A DNA stretch of 13,234 nt from Chloroflexota bacterium (GCA_016202555.1 JACQOL010000103.1:1-13234); one strand, 5' to 3'. Shown: positions 1 to 7,246, numbered from the stretch's first letter. Notes: a model not told the origin generated them from the sequence alone. A program made the numbers and translations.

Positions 1-2
1 AT

Positions 3-647
3 AAGAACGAAAGAATAGTATTAGACCCGTTTGTAGGCGTAGGCTCCACAGCTATTGCAGCGGAGGGACTTGGTAAGGTAGGTATAGGTTTAGAAATTTC
101 CCCTGATTTTGCTGATAAAGCAAGGATGAGACCTTGCTCGCATAATATGTTTGATAGTGACGAATTAGGTCAGCGCAGAATCTATAATGCAGATGCCAAT
201 GCTCTTCTCTCTTATGTTGAGCGTGATTCTGTGGACTTGGTGGTTACATCTCCTCCTTATTGGGATATATTACTTCAAAAACGGTCGGCAGATAATAAAG
301 AAATAAGACATTATGGAGATGAATCAGCAGATTTAGGCAAGATTAGAGACTACAGAAAATTTCTGGAAGCTCTATCTGAAATATTTCGTTTAGTATTTGA
401 TGTTATGAAACCAGGAAAATACTGTTGCATAGTAGTGATGGACATAAGGAAAAAGGATAAGTTCTATCCGTACCATTCAGATGTGGCTGAATTCATGCAA
501 GGGATTGGCTTCATCTTTGACGATATTGTAATCTGGGATAGAAGACATGAATACAACCTAATGAGACCCCTTGGATATCCGGCAAAGTTCAGAATAAACA
601 AGGCTCATGAATATGTTTTGATTTTCCAAAAACCAAATACGAAATAA
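3..647 (+). CDS. Amino-type DNA methyltransferase (N4-cytosine or N6-adenine), 5' end missing
   Basis: This gene transfers a methyl group from S-adenosylmethionine to an exocyclic amino group in DNA and is probably the protective arm of a restriction-modification cassette. The frame is open from the left edge, and 214 residues are visible. The SAM-binding motif DPFVGVGST is encoded at about 24-50 and is followed by GIGLEISPDF. The catalytic motif TSPPYW is encoded at 246-263, after VDLVV. The protein ends in HEYVLIFQKP, a usual end for this family. The ATG at 126 cannot be the start because motif I lies upstream in the same frame. Motif I before motif IV is the alpha/gamma order. SPPY is common in N4-cytosine enzymes but does not settle the methylated base. 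The stop codon is 16 nt before the next gene, which suggests an operon. The N-terminus and any recognition domain there lie outside the window. The methyltransferase call is firm; the modified base and target are unknown. Confidence 0.9.
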   Translation, partial: KNERIVLDPFVGVGSTAIAAEGLGKVGIGLEISPDFADKARMRPCSHNMFDSDELGQRRIYNADANALLSYVERDSVDLVVTSPPYWDILLQKRSADNKEIRHYGDESADLGKIRDYRKFLEALSEIFRLVFDVMKPGKYCCIVVMDIRKKDKFYPYHSDVAEFMQGIGFIFDDIVIWDRRHEYNLMRPLGYPAKFRINKAHEYVLIFQKPNTK

Positions 648-663
648 AGTAGCGAGACAAAGA

Positions 664-1575
664 TTGAAGATAATAGATTACCTTGATGGTGATGTTGCGT
701 ACCTACTCGGATTGCTTGTAGCACGTGGTGAATTACAATCGTCCGAAAACGCATATCGTATGATAATACATTTCCCTAAGGGAAGTTTATTGGCAAAAGG
801 GATAAAGGTTCAATTCGATACAGATAAGGAAATTCGACTTGGGATGGAGAAAATCCGAGAACGTCTAATAGAATTGCTCGGTGCGGATATTACCACTGTT
901 GATACTTCAGACAGCATCGACTTGATAGCTAAAATGACTAGAAAAACTATGTCATGGCGGAACATAAATATGCTTTTGGGTGGTGCGACGAGTTTTCCAT
1001 ATTTCGATATACCGGAGGTGTTCTTTGACACCGATACTCCTATCGAATACAAAAGAGAGTTTGTTAGGGGGTATGCAGATGTGGGGGGTAATATAAGACC
1101 TGCAAATGTAGATTGGGCAGGAAGGCATAGGGTGAGACTTGATATACTGAATCATCCAACAAACTGGAAAGTAGGTATGAGACTTTGCCTGCTAATACAA
1201 AACCATCTCAGTGTTCCTGTCCCTGTAATAACATGGGGACACCCAAATATGAACAGGGGATGGCGTGAGCACCAACTTAATATCTATGCTGAGGAATTTA
1301 CTAGTATCGGCTTTTATTTCGATTTCAAACAAGCTGCACTTGAGGAGTTAGCTGATTTTAATAACAAGCATTTCACCACTAAGATTAAGGGTTGTCCTGG
1401 TGCAAGGAAGATTGGAGCCAGGAAGAAAAAAGATAAGGAAGAAAAGAATGGTGAGCGACTTCCTCCGGAATTAGTAGGGAGACATTTTAATGCTTACTGG
1501 CAAGTATGCAGAGCATTGGGTTGCACTAGAAGGCCGAAACCGGATGAACAAATTGAACTGATACCTGAGGTATGA
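664..1575 (+). CDS. LAGLIDADG-fold protein with degenerate active sites, in an R-M cassette
   Basis: This is a 303-residue protein with two LAGLIDADG-like helices. The first is LLGLLVARG at residues 14-22 and the second is VRGYADVGG at 134-142. In active homing endonucleases the eighth residue of each motif is a metal-binding acid. Here these are Arg21 and Gly141, so cleavage activity is doubtful while the DNA-binding fold may remain. The TTG at 664 is taken as start because the first motif precedes the first ATG codon (residue 33). No strong ribosome binding site is seen. A lysine-rich stretch at about 250-263 separates the core from a C-terminal segment. The gene lies 16 nt after a methyltransferase and overlaps the next nuclease gene by ATGA. 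I infer a specificity or accessory subunit shared by its neighbours. The alternative is a decayed homing endonuclease that inserted between M and R genes. The fold call is fairly sure; the role is a guess. Confidence 0.75.
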   Translation: MKIIDYLDGDVAYLLGLLVARGELQSSENAYRMIIHFPKGSLLAKGIKVQFDTDKEIRLGMEKIRERLIELLGADITTVDTSDSIDLIAKMTRKTMSWRNINMLLGGATSFPYFDIPEVFFDTDTPIEYKREFVRGYADVGGNIRPANVDWAGRHRVRLDILNHPTNWKVGMRLCLLIQNHLSVPVPVITWGHPNMNRGWREHQLNIYAEEFTSIGFYFDFKQAALEELADFNNKHFTTKIKGCPGARKIGARKKKDKEEKNGERLPPELVGRHFNAYWQVCRALGCTRRPKPDEQIELIPEV

Positions 1576-2099
1576 AGTTGAATTATGAGACTGAAAAGCA
1601 GATGTATCCAGATGTGTCTATATGGCTACATGAACTATTGAAAGGCAGGTATCAGGCAACGAAATTTGAAGTAAGGGATACGCATGCTGCTCCACTAAAT
1701 GAATATATTACTAGGCATGGACTTCAAGACTACTTTGACGGTGACCAATGGCAGACCTATGATATACGAGTTGATTTAACAGCGTTCGTCAAGAGCAGGA
1801 ATAGTAAAGGGCTAGTATTTGTAGAATGTAAGATTACAAGTGTTACTCTGCTTAATATATCTCAGCTTCTTGGCTATTCAAGGGTAGCTCTACCGCTTTC
1901 ATCGTACTTAATATCTTCAAAAGGTATCGGAGGAAGTGTCCAAAGCTTGATCACAACATACGCCCGCTCAGATATTCTTGAGTACCACTGGGAGAAGGGC
2001 AAATCGTCAAGAAAGATAGTAATTGCTAAGTGGGATTACAGTTCAAAGAGCATAGACTCAACTTCAGTATTACCACCAGGGTCTTCGGGACAATTATAG
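1572..2099 (+). CDS. PD-(D/E)XK nuclease, probable restriction endonuclease
   Basis: This 175-residue protein shows a PD-(D/E)XK core. Asp68 in RVDL follows a beta-strand-like segment, and Glu85-Cys86-Lys87 in FVECK lies 17 residues later, giving the D...ExK catalytic signature for metal-dependent DNA cleavage. The following segment, ITSVTLLNISQLLGYSRVA, fits the helix that usually follows the ExK strand in such nucleases. There is no obvious separate DNA-recognition domain, and the protein is small for a stand-alone Type II enzyme. This fits a need for a partner such as the adjacent LAGLIDADG protein. Its ATG overlaps the upstream TGA (ATGA), so the two are probably translationally coupled. 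Position in an M-X-R order supports a restriction role. It could instead be a nicking or repair nuclease. I do not recognise the exact subfamily. Confidence 0.72.
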   Translation: MKLNYETEKQMYPDVSIWLHELLKGRYQATKFEVRDTHAAPLNEYITRHGLQDYFDGDQWQTYDIRVDLTAFVKSRNSKGLVFVECKITSVTLLNISQLLGYSRVALPLSSYLISSKGIGGSVQSLITTYARSDILEYHWEKGKSSRKIVIAKWDYSSKSIDSTSVLPPGSSGQL

Positions 2100-2179
2100 A
2101 TAATCCGGTCTATGAACTCTATGGTCTTAATGAAGAGGAAAGGCAAGTCATAGAGGCTTCTCTGGTGAACAAATCTTAG
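2093..2179 (+). pseudogene. Relic of the C-terminus of a TaqI/Eco57I-like DNA methylase
   Basis: This stretch overlaps the end of the nuclease gene in another frame. It reads IIDNPVYELYGLNEEERQ followed by VIEASL and a TAG stop at 2177-2179. The pattern I-D-x-x-V-Y-x-L-Y-G-L-x-x-x-E-x-x-x-[IV]-E is the usual last segment of N6-adenine methylases and Type IIG restriction-methylation enzymes of the TaqI/Eco57I kind. The frame is closed upstream by TAA at 2027-2029, no start codon or catalytic motif is present, and the part before residue IID does not look conserved. I infer the remains of an older R-M gene replaced or deleted at this site. A frameshifted tail of the nuclease itself is less likely, because the nuclease reads as complete. 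Confidence 0.5.
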
Positions 2180-2404
2180 AGGTTGCCACGCGGAGTTTAC
2201 ACTGAACATAGTGAATGGTCTCGTAATGACAAGCTAAAGCAACTATTTACAATTCCTGGCGAAAATACTTTCTCCGGAAGTAGAGAGCCACATTTACCTG
2301 GCGGATGAGCACCGGCACCTCCGCAATAGTAGGATAAATCCGTTGTTTGCAAGATTGATGTATATCTGGTAAGTTTAGCCAGCACAATAATTAATGTTTC
2401 TAAA
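2180..2404. other. Intergenic stretch without a recognisable gene
   Basis: This gap separates the R-M block from the stress-protein gene. Short open frames occur, for example one from 2238 that ends in NPLFARLMYIW before a TAA, but none has a start, a ribosome binding site or a recognised motif. No convincing terminator hairpin with a T-run or paired -35/-10 boxes was found. It may be degraded accessory DNA. Confidence 0.5.
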
Positions 2405-2409
2405 AGGAG
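2405..2409 (+). promoter_or_regulatory. Shine-Dalgarno site that sets the start of the stress-protein gene
   Basis: AGGAG lies 5 nt before the ATG at 2415. An earlier in-frame ATG at 2394 has no such site, and the AGGAG would fall inside its coding sequence. The 2415 start also places the protein start (MFKRILLTLDGSE) where universal stress proteins begin. Confidence 0.8.
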
Positions 2410-2414
2410 AGAGT

Positions 2415-3314
2415 ATGTTTAAGAGAATACTATTAACACTTGATGGTTCCGAAGTATCTGAGATTGTGCTTCCTTACGGGGAGGAATTGGCTGGTAAGTT
2501 GGGTTCTGAGGTGATCTTGTATCATGTACGGGGGCATGAACATTTGCAGCAGGAGCACATGCATCAGATGTATCTTGACAGGTTGGCTGAGACTGTGCGA
2601 AGCAACATTAAAAAAGGCCGGCCAAAGGGCACAGAGGTGAGAGTAACTGCGAAGGTTGAGGCCGGAGAGCCTGCCGAGAGTATCTGTAATCTTGTAGATA
2701 CAAACAAGGTAGATTTGATAATTATGGCTTCTGTTAGCACCGCTGGTCTTAAGGTCGGTAAAATGCTGGGCAGCGTGACCGACCAGGTATGCCGAACGGT
2801 GCCCATACCGGTGATGCTTATCCGACCTCAGAATATCAAGCAGACTGGCAAAAAGAGACGATTGGTCAACCATATCCTGATACCTCTGGATGGCTCCGAG
2901 CTCAGCAAACTGGCACTCCCTATCGGAGAGGAACTAGCCACTAAATTAAAGGTTCGGACTACTCTCTTTCGGATGGCAACTATGATTCGCATCTATGATG
3001 ATGGTTCGGGGTACACCGCGTATGTTGATTATACGACATTGAATGAGGATGAGAAGAGACGGGTTACTGATGAAATGATTGCCCTGAAGAAAGAACTGAA
3101 AGAGAGAGGCCTCAAGGTAACCCATCTGGTAACCTCTGGTTTTGATGCCGCTAATGAAATCATTGAGGTATCAAAGAAGATTGACGCTGACCTGGTGGTC
3201 ATGTCCACTCACGGGCAATCTGGATTAGGCCGTTGGGTCTTCGGCAGCGTCGCTGAAAAAGTCCTGCGCCATGGAGAGACACCTCTGTTGCTGGTGCACG
3301 CCAGAGTCAGGTAG
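2415..3314 (+). CDS. Universal stress protein, two tandem UspA domains
   Basis: This is a 299-residue cytoplasmic protein made of two UspA folds, residues about 3-140 and 151-299, each opening with a beta strand and an Asp-Gly-Ser-Glu turn (Asp10 and Asp159). The second domain keeps most of the nucleotide-binding loop: His266-Gly267, nine residues, then Gly277-Ser278. The first domain has ASVSTAG in place of the usual STHG segment and keeps only the late Gly-Ser, so it probably binds ATP poorly. UspA proteins bind ATP or AMP and support survival under stress, but the exact target is rarely known. The start at 2415 has a strong AGGAG site. The gene ends 76 nt before a P-type ATPase on the same strand. 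Pairs of Usp and cation transporter genes are common, so a role in tuning or protecting that pump is plausible but inferred. Confidence 0.93.
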   Translation: MFKRILLTLDGSEVSEIVLPYGEELAGKLGSEVILYHVRGHEHLQQEHMHQMYLDRLAETVRSNIKKGRPKGTEVRVTAKVEAGEPAESICNLVDTNKVDLIIMASVSTAGLKVGKMLGSVTDQVCRTVPIPVMLIRPQNIKQTGKKRRLVNHILIPLDGSELSKLALPIGEELATKLKVRTTLFRMATMIRIYDDGSGYTAYVDYTTLNEDEKRRVTDEMIALKKELKERGLKVTHLVTSGFDAANEIIEVSKKIDADLVVMSTHGQSGLGRWVFGSVAEKVLRHGETPLLLVHARVR

Positions 3315-3390
3315 CAATGTAAAGAATATGGTGAAGTGGTTTTCTCTCTGAACAAAATCGAGGCTTTCACAACATGAGGTAACCTGAGAT

Positions 3391-5928
3391 ATGGCAACCT
3401 CAGCTAGCCAATCTGATAGGTCATTTTGGGCTTTTTCTTCTGATGATGTCTTAAATCAGCTCGGAGCAAACCGAAACGGATTAACCCGAGTTGAGGCTCA
3501 GAAAAGGCTTTTGCGTTTTGGCGCTAATCTTCTGAAACCGAAGAGAAAAACCGACACACCAACTCTCTTCCTAAACCAGTTCAGAAGTCCGCTTGTTATC
3601 ATTCTGATTACCGCTGCCATATTAGCCTTTTTTCTGGGGGAAGAGATTAATGCTGGCATAATACTGGTGATTGTGGTTACCAGCGGCTTACTGGGATTCT
3701 GGCAAGAGAGAGGCGCCAGTAATGCTGTCCAAAGACTGCGGGCTATCATTCAACTAAAAGTATCTGTATTTCGTGGAGGGAATCCCAGTGATGTTCCGGC
3801 TGAAGAAGTTGTGCCGGGGGATGTTATCTTACTTTCCGCCGGCGATGTTGTCCCTGCGGATTGCCTGATACTTGAGTCCAAAGACCTCTTTGTGGACGAA
3901 GCTACGCTTACCGGTGAGACTTACGCTGCCGAAAAATCGGTGGGGTTATTACCGGAGGAAACGCCCATCAGCCACCGGACGAACTCACTCTTTATGGGGA
4001 CCCATGTTATCAGCGGTAGTGCCAGAGCCGTGGTAGTGCACACTGGTCAAGGTACCGAATTTGGTAAGATTGCCGAGCATTTAAGGCTCAGGCCTCCGGA
4101 GACCGAATTTGAGCACGGAATAAAACAGTTCGGCTATTTTCTCATGATTGTCACCTTGGTGCTAGTAATGGCCATCTTTGCCACCAGCGTCTATTATAAA
4201 CGGCCCCTGCTGGACTCGGTACTTTTCTCTCTGGCTCTGGCGGTAGGGCTGACCCCGCAGTTGTTGCCGGTTATCATCAGTATCAACCTGTCCCACGGGG
4301 CCAGACGTATGGCAGAGCAAAAAGTTATCGTCAAACGGCTAGCCTCCATTGAAAACTTCGGCAGTATGAACATACTCTGTTCTGATAAGACCGGGACTTT
4401 GACTGAAGGAATCATGCATTTGCATTCCTTCGTTGGTACGGAGGGAAATGAAAATGAGAAAGTATTATTGTACGCTTATCTTAATTCTTCCTATGAAACC
4501 GGTTATAAAAATCCTATTGATGAAGCCATTCGAGCTCATGGTTATCTGGATATATCTGCCTATCATAAGTTGGATGAAGTGCCCTATGATTTCATTCGCA
4601 AAAGGTTAAGCATTTTAGTCTCAACTGGAGATGGGAATATGGTAATCAGCAAAGGCACCTTGCCGAATCTGTTTTCCATCTGTTCTCAGGCCGAGACAGC
4701 CGGCGGCATCGTTAATCTAACCAGCCTGCAAGAGAAGCTACAGGTCCAACTTGAGGACTTTAACCGCCGGGGATTTCGTGTACTGGGACTAGCCTACCGA
4801 CCTTATAATACTGGCAGCACTATCACTAAAGAAGATGAGAAAGGTTTTACTTTCCTGGGTTTCATTATCTTCAATGACCCACCTAAATCTGGAGTCGCCG
4901 ACACTATTAAAAAATTAAAACAGCAGGGGATTTCCTTAAAAGTCATTTCCGGGGATAACCGCCTGGTGACGGCCCATATCGGTGAACAGGTTGGATTATC
5001 AACAGCACGTATTCTGACTGGTTCGGAGCTTCTTCGGATATCGGACGCAGCTTTAGTCAGGCAAGCGAATGAAGTAAGCCTTTTTGCCGAGATAGAACCA
5101 AATCAGAAACAACGCATAATTGTAGCACTCAAGAAATCAGCCAATGTGGTTGGTTATATTGGAGATGGAATCAACGATGCTCCGGCACTTCATGCTGCCG
5201 ATGTTGGTATTTCAGTGGACAGCGCCGCTGATGTTGCCAAAGAAGCCGCTGATATTGTACTACTGGAAAAAGATTTGGGTGTCCTTGAGCGTGGTGTTCG
5301 GGAAGGCAGAATAACATTTGCCAATACTCTCAAATATGTCTTTATGGCTACCAGTGCTAATTTTGGCAACATGTTTAGTATGGCTGGAGCCTCCCTTTTT
5401 CTATCTTTCTTACCTCTTCTACCCAAGCAGATCCTGCTCACTAACTTGCTGACCGATTTGCCGGAGATGACCATCGCTACTGATAGTGTGGATGCGGAGT
5501 TAGTTGAGACACCACGACGCTGGAATATCAGGTTCATCCGTAACTTTATGATAACCTTTGGTATTTTAAGCTCCCTATTTGACTATCTAACTTTTGCCAT
5601 ACTTCTCTTCATATTGCATCTGAGTACAGATATGTTCCGGACAGGTTGGTTTATTGAGTCGGTTATTTCGGCATCGCTGGTCGTGCTCGTAATACGGAGC
5701 CGGCGGCCATTCTACAAAAGCCGCCCAAGCCGGTATCTATTGATTGCCGCTCTAGTCATTTCCGTAGTGACGGTTATTATCCCATTTACTCCTATGGGTG
5801 GGATATTTGGCTTTACCCCTTTGTCTTTGGTATTTCTTTTACTGATAGGAATAATCGTGGTACTCTATATTGCAGCAGCTGAAGTGGCTAAAAAGGTGTT
5901 CTACCAGCGGATGAGGTTTAAATACTAA
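3391..5928 (+). CDS. MgtA-like (P3B) magnesium-type P-type ATPase
   Basis: This 845-residue membrane pump is driven by ATP and most likely imports Mg2+. It has an N-terminal cation-ATPase domain, two membrane helices at about 65-110, the actuator loop with TGET at 174-177, and helices M3/M4 at about 245-300. The phosphorylation motif DKTGT follows, with Asp332 as the phosphorylated residue. The nucleotide-binding domain, the hinge GDGINDAP at 591-598 and six C-terminal helices complete it. The sequences around M4 (VIVKRLASIENFGSM) and after the hinge (NLLTDLPEMTIATDSVD) match MgtA/MgtB rather than calcium or heavy-metal pumps. It lacks the longer N-terminal tail of enterobacterial MgtA (about 898 residues). 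In M4 the usual TPEMLP is TPQLLP, so Gln290 replaces a conserved Glu. A GAGG site lies 11 nt before the ATG. Mg2+ is the best guess for substrate. Confidence 0.92.
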   Translation: MATSASQSDRSFWAFSSDDVLNQLGANRNGLTRVEAQKRLLRFGANLLKPKRKTDTPTLFLNQFRSPLVIILITAAILAFFLGEEINAGIILVIVVTSGLLGFWQERGASNAVQRLRAIIQLKVSVFRGGNPSDVPAEEVVPGDVILLSAGDVVPADCLILESKDLFVDEATLTGETYAAEKSVGLLPEETPISHRTNSLFMGTHVISGSARAVVVHTGQGTEFGKIAEHLRLRPPETEFEHGIKQFGYFLMIVTLVLVMAIFATSVYYKRPLLDSVLFSLALAVGLTPQLLPVIISINLSHGARRMAEQKVIVKRLASIENFGSMNILCSDKTGTLTEGIMHLHSFVGTEGNENEKVLLYAYLNSSYETGYKNPIDEAIRAHGYLDISAYHKLDEVPYDFIRKRLSILVSTGDGNMVISKGTLPNLFSICSQAETAGGIVNLTSLQEKLQVQLEDFNRRGFRVLGLAYRPYNTGSTITKEDEKGFTFLGFIIFNDPPKSGVADTIKKLKQQGISLKVISGDNRLVTAHIGEQVGLSTARILTGSELLRISDAALVRQANEVSLFAEIEPNQKQRIIVALKKSANVVGYIGDGINDAPALHAADVGISVDSAADVAKEAADIVLLEKDLGVLERGVREGRITFANTLKYVFMATSANFGNMFSMAGASLFLSFLPLLPKQILLTNLLTDLPEMTIATDSVDAELVETPRRWNIRFIRNFMITFGILSSLFDYLTFAILLFILHLSTDMFRTGWFIESVISASLVVLVIRSRRPFYKSRPSRYLLIAALVISVVTVIIPFTPMGGIFGFTPLSLVFLLLIGIIVVLYIAAAEVAKKVFYQRMRFKY

Positions 5929-5957
5929 TTCATAACCATTCTACTATCGAGTATACT
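5929..5957 (+). promoter_or_regulatory. Possible promoter for the peptidase-lipoprotein pair
   Basis: TATACT at 5952-5957 could be a -10 box, with a weak TTCATA at 5929-5934 and a 17-nt spacer. The -35 match is poor, so this is tentative. It lies just after the ATPase stop and about 100 nt before the peptidase gene. Confidence 0.3.
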
Positions 5958-5981
5958 TCATAACTGGCAGATTCTAAGAGC

Positions 5982-6008
5982 AAAGTGTGATATTAAAGTG
6001 TGATATTA
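5982..6008 (+). repeat. Tandem 13-bp direct repeat upstream of the peptidase gene
   Basis: AAAGTGTGATATT occurs at 5982-5994 and again directly at 5995-6007, with the next A also matching. The repeat period is 13 bp, just over one helical turn. It lies in the 130-nt gap between the ATPase and the peptidase gene, 51 nt before the latter's ATG. It may be a regulator binding site or a replication-slippage duplication; the sequence alone cannot decide. Confidence 0.8.
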
Positions 6009-6058
6009 TAGTATTAGTATTGTTTATGATGCTGTGGTCGTAGCTGTAGGGAGAAATA

Positions 6059-7246
6059 ATGAAAAAGAAAATCGCCATACTTACGATTCTTATTTGCTTG
6101 TCTCTGAGTGCCTTTGCCCCGGTATTGGTGCATGCTCAGATTACAATTAAGTTACAAAGCTCTTCCGTTCAGGCTGATTTTCCGTCAAAGCTAACCTTTA
6201 ATCTTTCGGCTAAGGACGATGTTAATCTGACTGATATCCGTCTCCGCTACACCATAAATCGTGAGAGCTTCGCTCAAGCATTCAGTGAAGCTTATGTTGC
6301 ATTCACTCCAGCGGCCACCGTTAGTGTTAATTGGGTCTTAAACATGCAAAAGATTGGTGGTTTGCCACCAGGCGCGACGGTTAAGTACTGGTGGGTAATT
6401 AAGGATGCAGCCGGTAATCGGCTTGAGACGGCACCGCAACAAATTGACTTTAATGATAGTCGGCACCTGTGGCGTAATGTGTCTAAAGGTACGCTAACGC
6501 TCTACTGGTATCAGGGTGATGACGCATTTGTCAACCAGCTGATGACTGCGGCGCAGCAGGGATTAGCCAGTCTTGAAAAGAATACTGGAGCACAACTGGT
6601 AAGACCAGTCAGGATTTATATTTACGCCAGTGCCCGTGATTTACAAGGCTCGATGGTTTTTCCCGCGGAGTGGACCGGAGGGGTATCCTTTACCGAGTAT
6701 GGGATTATTGCTATCGGCATCGCGCCGAGTAATCTCGACTGGGGATTGAGAGCTATTACGCATGAACTAACTCATCTTGTCATCCATCAAATGACATTTA
6801 ACCCTTATAACGGGTTACCGACCTGGCTGGACGAAGGGTTGGCGGTTTACAACGAGGGGCCGCCGGACCCGACCTTTACGGCTCTATTAAATCAAGCAAT
6901 TGCTGATAACCAGCTTACTTCGGTGCGTAGTCTGAGCAGTCCATTTTCAGCTTACGGTGATGAAGCCACGCTTTCTTATGCAGAGAGTTACAGTGTGGTC
7001 AACTACCTCATTACCACCTATGGACAACCAAAGATGCTTGAATTGCTGAATACCTTCCAGCAAGGTAGCACCTATGACGGCGCTTTTCAGGAGGTATATG
7101 GCTTTAATATGGACGGACTTTATACCCTGTGGAAGCAGCAAGTAATACCGAAGAGGGCCAGTAGATTAGAACCAGTAACCCCATCGTTTCCAGTTAGATT
7201 TGGGCTGGCTCTTCAAGGTTTAATGCCGCTATGGGGTGTGAGCTAA
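6059..7246 (+). CDS. Secreted HExxH metallopeptidase, peptidase MA-like gluzincin
   Basis: This 395-residue exported protein probably acts outside the membrane on peptides or proteins. Residues 1-26 form a signal peptide with a lysine start, a hydrophobic core and likely cleavage after VHA. Residues about 28-140 look like an immunoglobulin-like beta domain (PSKLTFNLSAKDD, VKYWWVIKDAAGN). The catalytic domain has His235-Glu236-x-x-His239 for zinc and Glu259 in WLDEGLAVY 20 residues on as third ligand, the gluzincin arrangement of the peptidase MA-like group. AGGGAGA at 6048-6054 is a good ribosome binding site. No C-terminal membrane anchor is clear. The gene is 3 nt from a solute-binding lipoprotein gene, so the two are almost certainly co-transcribed. 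Release of peptides for uptake is a reasonable but unproven joint role. Zinc peptidase fold is firm; substrate is unknown. Confidence 0.88.
   Translation: MKKKIAILTILICLSLSAFAPVLVHAQITIKLQSSSVQADFPSKLTFNLSAKDDVNLTDIRLRYTINRESFAQAFSEAYVAFTPAATVSVNWVLNMQKIGGLPPGATVKYWWVIKDAAGNRLETAPQQIDFNDSRHLWRNVSKGTLTLYWYQGDDAFVNQLMTAAQQGLASLEKNTGAQLVRPVRIYIYASARDLQGSMVFPAEWTGGVSFTEYGIIAIGIAPSNLDWGLRAITHELTHLVIHQMTFNPYNGLPTWLDEGLAVYNEGPPDPTFTALLNQAIADNQLTSVRSLSSPFSAYGDEATLSYAESYSVVNYLITTYGQPKMLELLNTFQQGSTYDGAFQEVYGFNMDGLYTLWKQQVIPKRASRLEPVTPSFPVRFGLALQGLMPLWGVS

Noticed and set aside
126..647. ATG at 126 as start of the methyltransferase
   Set aside because: The same frame is open to the left edge and encodes the SAM-binding motif upstream, so the gene is cut by the window edge.
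664..1575. Typical active homing endonuclease inserted into an R-M operon
   Set aside because: Both catalytic acids are missing, the gene is translationally coupled to the next one, and the flanking genes are not split. It is kept only as the alternative.
2394..2414. ATG at 2394 as start of the universal stress protein
   Set aside because: It lacks a ribosome binding site, and the AGGAG at 2405-2409 points to ATG 2415, which also gives the usual family N-terminus.
2433..2873. 146-codon open frame on the minus strand
   Set aside because: It lies entirely opposite the well-conserved Usp gene, has no recognisable motif, and is a shadow frame.
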